Origin: Novosphingopyxis sp042090735
GTDB lineage: Bacteria > Pseudomonadota > Alphaproteobacteria > Sphingomonadales > Sphingomonadaceae
Direction: 5' to 3'
Assembly: GCA_042090735.1 (NCBI GenBank)
Contig: JBELIU010000161.1
Coordinates: 1 to 6,567, forward strand
DNA: 6,567 nucleotides
Shown: piece by piece, positions 1 through 4,645 of the stretch
Layout: each line of letters opens with the position of its first letter
Position numbering within the stretch: position 1 is the first letter of the stretch
Position numbers and translations under genes: made by a program
Notes under the pieces: model-generated
Databases searched by the model: none
The model's input: only the letters and a program-made list of their open reading frames with translations
What the model was told of the DNA's origin: nothing

Positions 1-1
1 C

Positions 2-616
2 AAGGTGGCCGAGCTGACGCCCGAACCCACGCTCTTCGGCCTGTTCGGCCAGGGCTATCTGGCGATCACCTTCGATCGCAGGAAGCGCAGCGAGAATGAG
101 CCGGGCGGACGCTATCAGGGCATCGTGCCGCTGGAGGGTGCCTCGCTGGCCGAAGCGTGCGAATATTATTTCGCGCAGTCCGAGCAGATCCCGACGCTGA
201 TCCGTACCGCGCGCTCGTCAGACGGTGATCGCACCGTGGCCGGTGGTTTCCTGGTCCAGCATCTCGCCGAGGGCGAGGAAGGGCGCGAGCGGCTGCACGT
301 GCGGCTCGACCATCCCGAATGGGAGCATGTCCGCGCGCTGGCCGCGACGGTGAAGCCCGAAGAGCTGGCCGATGCCGCGCTTCCGCTGGAAGAACTGGTC
401 TGGCGGCTGTTCCACGAAGAGGACGAGGTGCGGATCGAACAGGGCACGGGCCTTTCCAAGGGCTGCCGCTGCGATCCCGACCATATCCGATCGGTCATCG
501 GCCGCTTCCCGCTCGAGGAGCGGCGCGAGATGGCGGACGATGACGGCGACATCAAAGTGGACTGCGAGTTCTGCAATCGCCAGTTTCCGATCTCGCTCGC
601 CAGCTTGGAAAACTGA
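2..616 (+). CDS. hslO: Hsp33 redox-regulated chaperone, 5'-truncated
   Basis: This is the 3' part of a 33 kDa chaperonin. Hsp33 is a cytosolic holdase: in reducing conditions its C-terminal cysteines bind zinc and it is inactive; oxidation releases zinc, forms disulfides, and exposes the client-binding surface. The identifying signature is directly visible: a CxC pair (codons 464-466 and 470-472) and, about 30 residues later, a CxxC pair (563-565 and 572-574), the family's four zinc ligands. Upstream, the stretch reading EYYFAQSEQIPT is typical of the N-terminal domain. The reading frame is open to the left edge, so the start lies outside. The GTG at position 5 is an internal valine codon rather than a convincing start, since Hsp33 is usually about 290 residues and only about 204 are visible. 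The TGA at 614-616 ends the gene. No clear intrinsic terminator follows. Family assignment is firm. Confidence 0.95.
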   Translation, partial: KVAELTPEPTLFGLFGQGYLAITFDRRKRSENEPGGRYQGIVPLEGASLAEACEYYFAQSEQIPTLIRTARSSDGDRTVAGGFLVQHLAEGEEGRERLHVRLDHPEWEHVRALAATVKPEELADAALPLEELVWRLFHEEDEVRIEQGTGLSKGCRCDPDHIRSVIGRFPLEERREMADDDGDIKVDCEFCNRQFPISLASLEN

Positions 617-784
617 CGCCCGGAAATCGAAGTTTTCGAACCGAGGCCACCAAGACCGAGGCCGAAAAACCGGCGGCGCGCGCGCGCCCACTCGCCGCAA
701 TTGTGACACGGGTGCGTCGCTTTTCTCCCCTTTTTCGGGTATAAGCCCATGAAGTGGGTCGTCCATCTACGCGGACCATTTTCG

Positions 785-1180
785 ATGAAGACAGCTCAGA
801 CCATTGCCCTTGCCCTTGTGGCCACCTTCACCGCCGCTGCCGGCGCTTATGCCGCGCAACCGGGCTTCTCGCTGCGCACGCTGGAGCGCGGCGAGTGGAC
901 GCTGCGCGACAAGGACGATCATTTCCGCGCCGTGCGGAAGATCTGTGTGCGCGATGCGCGCGTGCTGGTGAAGCTTCGCCACCCGGGCGAGAGGTGCGAG
1001 ATTCACCGTCTCAATGGCGACTCGCGCGAGGCGCTGTTCAACTACAGCTGCCAGAGCGGTCGCGGCAGCACGAGCATCCGGCGCGAAACCGACCGGCTGG
1101 TGCAGATCCGCAGCCAGGGCTTGGAAAAAGGCGCGCCCTTCGCCTTCGATTACGAGGCCCGCCGCACCGGCGATTGCTGA
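785..1180 (+). CDS. Small exported four-cysteine protein, DUF3617-like
   Basis: This encodes a 131-residue protein with a Sec signal peptide: MKT start, hydrophobic core at about residues 7-20, and a likely AYA|AQ cleavage after residue 23. The mature part of about 108 residues has four cysteines (54, 71, 89 and 131, the last being the C-terminal residue), consistent with two disulfides in the periplasm. The pattern of an N-terminal W-x-L strand, a KIC segment, a C-x-I-H-R-L stretch, a YSC strand and a closing ARRTGDC recalls the short DUF3617-type proteins of sphingomonads, whose function is unknown. An in-frame ATG at 749 would add 12 residues before the signal peptide. I prefer 785 because it gives a normal signal peptide. 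A -10-like GGTATAAG at 738-745 would also start transcription near 752, after the upstream ATG. No strong Shine-Dalgarno is seen. The gene appears monocistronic. Coding status is firm; the family name is from memory. Confidence 0.8.
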   Translation: MKTAQTIALALVATFTAAAGAYAAQPGFSLRTLERGEWTLRDKDDHFRAVRKICVRDARVLVKLRHPGERCEIHRLNGDSREALFNYSCQSGRGSTSIRRETDRLVQIRSQGLEKGAPFAFDYEARRTGDC

Positions 1181-1256
1181 GCGCCGCCGCGCCGCGTCCA
1201 CTTCGGATAGCCATTCTAGCGCCGTATCAAGCAAAACTCGGCCGCCGCGCGCTTTG

Positions 1257-1272
1257 TTAAGCAGCCGTTTAC
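1257..1272 (+). promoter_or_regulatory. Possible CtrA-type site TTAA-N7-TTTAC
   Basis: The sequence reads TTAA, seven bases (gcagccg), then TTTAC. The alphaproteobacterial cell-cycle regulator CtrA binds TTAA-N7-TTAAC, so this differs at one base. It lies just upstream of the extended -10 box of the putative small RNA, where no recognisable -35 box exists, which would fit an activator-dependent promoter. A short AT-containing motif can occur by chance, and its spacing to the -10 is shorter than at classical CtrA-activated promoters. This is a weak call. Confidence 0.25.
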
Positions 1273-1279
1273 CAACTTT

Positions 1280-1288
1280 TGCTACAGT
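1280..1288 (+). promoter_or_regulatory. Extended -10 promoter of the putative small RNA
   Basis: TGCTACAGT at 1280-1288 matches the extended -10 form TGnTAnnnT. Its GCTACA core also resembles the Caulobacter-type -10 (GCTAnAWC). Seven bases downstream of the hexamer puts the start at about 1295, immediately at the foot of the first hairpin (1296-1311). No good -35 lies 16-18 bases upstream, so the promoter would rely on the TG extension or on an activator. Confidence 0.45.
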
Positions 1289-1293
1289 GCGGG

Positions 1294-1378
1294 CTGTACC
1301 CACTTCGGTACGCTTTCCTCCCTAGCGGGCTCCTACGAGCCGTAACTGGGCCGCTCTTTCTAGGGTGGCCCGTTTTTT
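1294..1378 (+). ncRNA. Putative structured small RNA upstream of queC
   Basis: About 85 bases carry every hallmark of an independent small RNA. An extended -10 (1280-1288) predicts a start near 1295. Hairpin 1 is GTACC (1296-1300), loop CACTTC, GGTAC (1307-1311). A pyrimidine-rich single-stranded stretch follows with CCTCCC at 1317-1322, complementary to a Shine-Dalgarno sequence. Hairpin 2 is GGCTC (1328-1332), loop CTAC, GAGCC (1337-1341). Hairpin 3 is the intrinsic terminator (1348-1371) followed by six T. Exposed CCUCC segments are known in alphaproteobacterial regulatory RNAs such as GsrN of Caulobacter and the CcsR/Cuckoo RNAs of Rhodobacter, where they bind target ribosome-binding sites. 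Kinship to any of these is not claimed, and no sigma-T type GGAAC/CGTT promoter is seen. The alternative is a terminator-bearing leader (attenuator) of queC, which starts 46 bases past the T tract. I do not recognise a preQ1 riboswitch here. The structure was folded by eye. Confidence 0.62.
1348..1378 (+). terminator. Intrinsic terminator of the putative small RNA
   Basis: The stem GGGCCGCTC (1348-1356) pairs with GGGTGGCCC (1363-1371), nine pairs including two G-U, around the six-base loop TTTCTA. Six T follow at 1373-1378. It sits between the structured RNA and queC, so it either ends the small RNA or attenuates read-through into queC. Confidence 0.8.
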
Positions 1379-1388
1379 GTGGCCACGC

Positions 1389-1417
1389 TTGCGATGACGC
1401 GGTCATGCGCCTAGCTC
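1389..1417 (+). promoter_or_regulatory. Candidate queC promoter, giving a near-leaderless mRNA
   Basis: TTGCGA (1389-1394) and TAGCTC (1412-1417) are 17 bases apart. In the Caulobacter-style view, TTGCGAT and CCTAGCTC are 14 bases apart, close to the alphaproteobacterial TTGaCgS / GCTAnAWC pattern. Transcription would begin near 1424, essentially at the queC ATG (1425). The bases before the ATG are C-rich and contain no Shine-Dalgarno sequence, which fits a leaderless message. The match to consensus is only moderate. Confidence 0.4.
1394..1406 (+). repeat. Inverted repeat ATGAC-GCG-GTCAT, possible operator
   Basis: A perfect pair of 5-base arms around a 3-base spacer lies between the proposed -35 and -10 boxes of queC. 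That is where a dimeric repressor would block polymerase. No cognate regulator gene is in the window, so the identity of the binding protein is open. A 13-base dyad can also arise by chance. Confidence 0.35.
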
Positions 1418-1424
1418 CCCCGCC

Positions 1425-2135
1425 ATGACAGAAACCGGAAAACAGGCAGTGCTGCTGCTCTCGGGCGGTCTCGATTCGATGGTCGCCGGCGGCATCGCGC
1501 GCGAACAGGGCTTCGACATCCTGGCGCTGACCGTGGATTACAACCAGCGCCACCGTGTCGAGCTGGAAAGCGCGGCGCGCATCGCCGATGCGCTGGGGGC
1601 AAAGCGCCACGTGGTGCTGCCGCTCGATCTGACGCAGTTCGGGGGATCGGCGCTCACCGCGGATATCGATGTGCCCAAGGACGGCGCCGGTACGCGCGAC
1701 GACGGCGGCGTGCCGATAACCTATGTCCCTGCGCGCAACACCATCTTCCTGTCGCTCTGCCTCGGCTGGGCGGAGGCTGCGGGCGCGCGCGATCTGGTGA
1801 TCGGCGTCAACGCGCTCGATTATTCCGGCTATCCCGATTGCCGCCCCGAATTCATCGACGCCTTTCAGCGGCTGGCCACGCTCGGCACCAAGGCGGGCGA
1901 TGCCAAGGAAAGCTTCGAGGTGCGCGCCCCGCTGCAATATATGAGCAAGGCCGACATCGCCGCCGAAGCGATCCGGCTGGGCCTCGATCCGGCGATGAGC
2001 TGGTCCTGCTACGACCCCACACCGGACGGCAAGCATTGCGGCGAGTGCGACAGCTGCCGCCTGCGCCACGGCGGTTTCGTGGCCGCAGGAATCGACGATC
2101 CCACGGTCTATGCCGTCACCCCGGTGGTGGAGTGA
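1425..2135 (+). CDS. queC: 7-cyano-7-deazaguanine (preQ0) synthase QueC
   Basis: QueC is a cytosolic, ATP-dependent enzyme that turns 7-carboxy-7-deazaguanine plus ammonia into preQ0, a precursor of queuosine in tRNA. The 236-residue protein has the usual family length. The PP-loop SGGLDS is at residues 13-18 and binds ATP. YVPARN (100-105) and YPDCRPEF (136-143) are characteristic family blocks. The zinc site near the C-terminus comprises Cys195, Cys205, Cys208 and Cys211. The ATG at 1425 places the PP-loop at the expected distance from the N-terminus. No Shine-Dalgarno precedes it, consistent with a leaderless message. The stop codon overlaps the queE start (GTGA), so the two genes are co-transcribed and probably translationally coupled. 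The intrinsic terminator at 1348-1378 and the dyad at 1394-1406 lie just upstream and could influence expression. Confidence 0.97.
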   Translation: MTETGKQAVLLLSGGLDSMVAGGIAREQGFDILALTVDYNQRHRVELESAARIADALGAKRHVVLPLDLTQFGGSALTADIDVPKDGAGTRDDGGVPITYVPARNTIFLSLCLGWAEAAGARDLVIGVNALDYSGYPDCRPEFIDAFQRLATLGTKAGDAKESFEVRAPLQYMSKADIAAEAIRLGLDPAMSWSCYDPTPDGKHCGECDSCRLRHGGFVAAGIDDPTVYAVTPVVE

Positions 2136-2764
2136 GCTACGCCGTCAAGGAGATATTCCCCACGCTTCAGGGCGAGGGCGCACAGGCGGGCCGGCGCGCG
2201 GTGTTCCTGCGCTTTGCCGGATGCAATCTGTGGACGGGACGCGAGCAGGACCGGGACAAGGCGATCTGCCGCTTCTGCGATACCGATTTCGTGGGGATGG
2301 ATGGTGCCAACGGTGCGCGCTACCCCGATGCCGACGCACTGGCGGACAAGGTCGCCGCTTTGTGGGGCGAAGCGCTCCCGCACCGCTATGTCGTGATGAC
2401 GGGCGGCGAGCCGATGCTGCAGGTGGACGATGCGCTGATCGATGCGCTCCACGCCCGGGGCTTCGAAATCGCGATCGAGAGCAACGGCACGCTGCCGGTG
2501 CCCCGCTCGATCGACTGGATTTGCATCAGCCCCAAGGCGGGCTCCGAGACAGTGCAGCGTTCGGGGGACGAGCTGAAGCTGGTCTGGCCGCAGCCCGGAT
2601 CGGACTGGCGGGCGATGGAGGGCTGGGATTTTTCCCATCACCTGATCCAGCCCATGGACAGCGCGCAGGCCGACGCCAACCGGGCCGAGGCGATCGCGTT
2701 CGTGGATGCGCACCCCGCCTGGCGGCTGTCGCTTCAGACGCATAAATTGCTGGGACTGCCATGA
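2132..2764 (+). CDS. queE: 7-carboxy-7-deazaguanine synthase QueE (radical SAM)
   Basis: QueE is a radical S-adenosylmethionine enzyme that contracts 6-carboxytetrahydropterin to 7-carboxy-7-deazaguanine, the substrate of QueC. The 210-residue protein starts EIFPTLQGEG (residues 7-16), the family's N-terminal signature. The 4Fe-4S cluster ligands are Cys31, Cys46 and Cys49, spaced CX14CX2C. That is the variant known from Burkholderia multivorans QueE rather than the canonical CX3CX2C. TGGEP at 90-94 is the radical-SAM glycine-rich SAM-binding motif. The start is GTG at 2132, sharing GTGA with the queC stop. It is chosen because it begins exactly at the family's usual N-terminus, whereas the frame stays open far upstream inside queC. 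queD, which makes the QueE substrate, is not in the window. The stop codon abuts the T tract of the convergent terminator at 2764-2786. Confidence 0.96.
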   Translation: MSYAVKEIFPTLQGEGAQAGRRAVFLRFAGCNLWTGREQDRDKAICRFCDTDFVGMDGANGARYPDADALADKVAALWGEALPHRYVVMTGGEPMLQVDDALIDALHARGFEIAIESNGTLPVPRSIDWICISPKAGSETVQRSGDELKLVWPQPGSDWRAMEGWDFSHHLIQPMDSAQADANRAEAIAFVDAHPAWRLSLQTHKLLGLP

Positions 2765-2786
2765 AAAAGGGCCGCCGAAGCAGCCC
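2764..2786 (-). terminator. UUCG-loop terminator of the kinase/receiver operon
   Basis: Read on the minus strand, GGGCTGC (2786-2780), loop TTCG (2779-2776) and GCGGCCC (2775-2769) form a seven-pair stem with one G-U, followed by five T (2768-2764). It lies 29 bases past the receiver stop. Read on the plus strand the same stem is followed only by TCTTC, so it is a weaker terminator for queCE. The last T is the final base of the queE stop codon. Confidence 0.85.
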
Positions 2787-2815
2787 TCTTCAAATTCGCG
2801 ATGGAACGATGCCGA

Positions 2816-3172
2816 TCAGTTGACGGTGCCGCTCAAGCTGTCCGCGATCTTCCCGATGCCCGCAGGTTTTTCGAACATCTGCACACCGGCCAGATCGGGC
2901 GGCAGCATGTCGGCGGTGCAGTGGCCGCTGTGGAATACGAAGGGAATGCCGCGCTTCTTCAGTCTCAGCGCTGCCGGGAACACCTGCTGGCCGCCAAGAT
3001 CGACATCCAGAATGGCCGCATCGATCCGGCCCGGACCGTCGATGCAGCTCATGCAATCGTCCAGCGACATGCACGGACCGATCACGTCGATCCCCCGCTC
3101 CCGCAGGCAATCGGCCATGTCGAGCGCGATCAGCGCTTCGTCTTCGGCCAGCATGACGGTAAAATTCTTCAT
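2816..3172 (-). CDS. Single-domain response regulator (receiver only)
   Basis: The 118-residue protein is a CheY-like receiver with no output domain. Visible active-site residues are the acidic pair Glu10-Asp11, the phosphoacceptor Asp56 in AAILDVDLGG, the switch Ser82 in VFHSGH, and Lys102 in EKP. It probably takes phosphate from the kinase encoded 14 bases upstream and passes the signal by protein contact or phosphorelay. Alphaproteobacterial stand-alone receivers often carry the FAT GUY motif; here the corresponding stretch is PFVFHSGH, so it departs from that motif. Five cysteines (22, 34, 40, 43 and 85) are many for a receiver, and three cluster as CX5CX2C near the alpha2 region. The gene ends at TGA (2816-2818) and is followed by a strong terminator. 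Target and signal are unknown. Confidence 0.9.
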   Translation of the reverse strand: MKNFTVMLAEDEALIALDMADCLRERGIDVIGPCMSLDDCMSCIDGPGRIDAAILDVDLGGQQVFPAALRLKKRGIPFVFHSGHCTADMLPPDLAGVQMFEKPAGIGKIADSLSGTVN

Positions 3173-3186
3173 ACCGTCAAAATGGC

Positions 3187-4530
3187 CTAATCTGTGTCAG
3201 GTTCCCGCTGCACTGCAAAAAAGAGTCGCGCTTCGAAACCTTTTTCGGGCCATGTTCCCTCGAACTGGCCGCCGATCTGGCGCAGGCTCTGCAGCACGAG
3301 CTGGCTGCCGAAACCCTTGCCGTCCTCGCTCGGCGCGGTGACGGGAGGGCCGCCGCTTTCCCGCCAGACGAGCGCGATTTTCTGGAGGTCGTCTTCTTCC
3401 TCCACTGTCCAGCGGACCGAGATGACGCCGCCGCTTTCCTGGCACCAGGCGCCGTATTTCACCGCATTGGTCGCCATCTCATGCAGCGCTAGGCCGATCG
3501 GGGTGGCGTAACGCGGGATCAACCGCACCTCCGGCCCATCCGTTTCGTAACGCAGCCGATCGGACAGATAGGGGGCCAGCACATTCTCGACCAGCGAGCC
3601 CAGGCTGACGGCGCGGCCGCCGTCCTGATCCAGCGTCAGCTGGTGGGCGCGGGCCAGCGCGTTCACCCGCTCGCGCATCTTCTCGCCCGCCACCTTGGCA
3701 TCGCTCTCGCGCCGCGCGGTCATGCTGATGATCGCCATCACCACCGCGAACAGGTTCTTCACGCGGTGGTTCAGCTCGCGGCTGATCAGCTCGACCTGGC
3801 TTTTCGCCTCGGCCACTTCCTTCAGCTCGGTTTCCGTCTCCAGAAGCCGCGAATTGCGCCACAGCAGATAGGCGATCAGCAGCATCAGGAGGATCAGGAC
3901 GGTGACCACGACCAGCACCTGCCGCCCGCCGACCTGCGCATATTGCTCGGCATCCTCGAGCCCGCGTGCCTGGCGCTGATATTCATACGTCTCATAGCGG
4001 TCGATCAGCACGCGCAGCTGGTCCATGCGGCGCATGTCATAGCCTGCCTTCAGCTGGTCGATCGCGCCGCGGCGGTTGCCGCGCTCGGCCATCCGGACGC
4101 TCTGCTGCGTGGCGGCGAGATGGTCGCTCGTCAGCCGGTCGATCTGCGCCAGCCAGCGCTCCTGCGGCCCCTCCATATTGCCATAGGCATAGGTCTTGAG
4201 CTCATCGAGCAGCAGCGTCTCGCGCTGCGCGGCGTCCCGCAGCGGCTTCAGATAGCGGCGCTGGCCGGTCAGCAGATAGCCCCGCTGGCCGGTCTCCGCG
4301 TCCACCGCCAGCGCGCGGACCTTCTCCAGCCGCGCGATCACGCCGGTGGTATACTGGCTGCCCTCGCGCGCCTCCCGCTCGCTGTCGATCGCGCCCATGG
4401 TCGCTATACCGCCCGACAGCAGGATGAGGATGCTGAGCGCCACCGCCGCGGGCAGCAAGGTGGTGCCGTAGCCATGCTGGCGTTCGGGGCTGAGCAACTC
4501 CTGCCAAATCCGTTTGAGGCGCTCGATCAT
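3187..4530 (-). CDS. Membrane HWE-type sensor histidine kinase with CHASE3 domain
   Basis: The 447-residue protein is numbered from the ATG at 4530. Membrane segment 1 is at about residues 25-45 and segment 2 at about 205-224. Between them lies a periplasmic CHASE3-like domain, recognised by ETGQRGYLLTG at about 79-89. A short coiled linker leads to the dimerisation helix with the phosphoacceptor His255 in LNHRVKN. The ATP-binding domain has HEMATNAVKYG (Glu351, Asn355), the W-x-E motif (Trp389, Glu391) that marks the HWE family, and a GKGFGSQL glycine box. HWE kinases often pair with atypical or stand-alone receivers, and here a receiver gene follows 14 bases downstream in the same operon. 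An upstream in-frame TTG at 4569 would add 13 polar residues; the ATG is preferred as the stronger start. Only a weak promoter-like TTGTCT-N17-TACGGC is seen upstream. The signal is unknown; no ecfG or phyR neighbour is present, so a general-stress role is not supported. Confidence 0.92.
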   Translation of the reverse strand: MIERLKRIWQELLSPERQHGYGTTLLPAAVALSILILLSGGIATMGAIDSEREAREGSQYTTGVIARLEKVRALAVDAETGQRGYLLTGQRRYLKPLRDAAQRETLLLDELKTYAYGNMEGPQERWLAQIDRLTSDHLAATQQSVRMAERGNRRGAIDQLKAGYDMRRMDQLRVLIDRYETYEYQRQARGLEDAEQYAQVGGRQVLVVVTVLILLMLLIAYLLWRNSRLLETETELKEVAEAKSQVELISRELNHRVKNLFAVVMAIISMTARRESDAKVAGEKMRERVNALARAHQLTLDQDGGRAVSLGSLVENVLAPYLSDRLRYETDGPEVRLIPRYATPIGLALHEMATNAVKYGAWCQESGGVISVRWTVEEEDDLQKIALVWRESGGPPVTAPSEDGKGFGSQLVLQSLRQIGGQFEGTWPEKGFEARLFFAVQREPDTD

Positions 4531-4607
4531 AATGGCTCGCGCCGTATCGCTCCGCGTGCGTCCAGACAAGTTGCGAAGTGGCGGGCGGCCGGGCGGGCCC
4601 CACGCAA

Positions 4608-4636
4608 TTGACCGGCCCCCGCGCGCACCCTACATC
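4608..4636 (+). promoter_or_regulatory. Candidate pmbA promoter close to the start codon
   Basis: TTGACC (4608-4613) and TACATC (4631-4636) are 17 bases apart. In Caulobacter-style terms, TTGACCG and CCTACATC are 14 bases apart and match TTGaCgS / GCTAnAWC at nearly every position. The predicted start near 4643 leaves about three bases before the pmbA ATG (4646), and no Shine-Dalgarno is present. It lies in the 115-base gap shared with the divergent kinase operon. Confidence 0.55.
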
Positions 4637-4645
4637 GCGCGGCCT

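Noticed and set aside
641..671. Direct repeat CCGAGGCC (641-648, 656-663) and weak hairpins after hslO as a terminator
   Set aside because: The two copies are short, the possible stems are only 4-5 pairs, and no T tract follows.
1379..1386. Palindrome GTGGCCAC after the terminator
   Set aside because: It is an eight-base GC-rich palindrome with no partner, expected by chance at this composition.
1269..2069. 266-codon minus-strand frame covering the small RNA and queC
   Set aside because: It is antisense to an unmistakable queC, with no recognisable motifs, so it is a shadow frame.
1838..2131. Upstream extension of the queE frame inside queC
   Set aside because: It is arginine/proline-rich without family resemblance. 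QueE homology begins exactly at the GTG at 2132.
4514..4645. 44-residue N-terminal extension of PmbA
   Set aside because: It overlaps the kinase start, spans the promoter boxes, is low-complexity basic sequence, and exceeds the usual family length.
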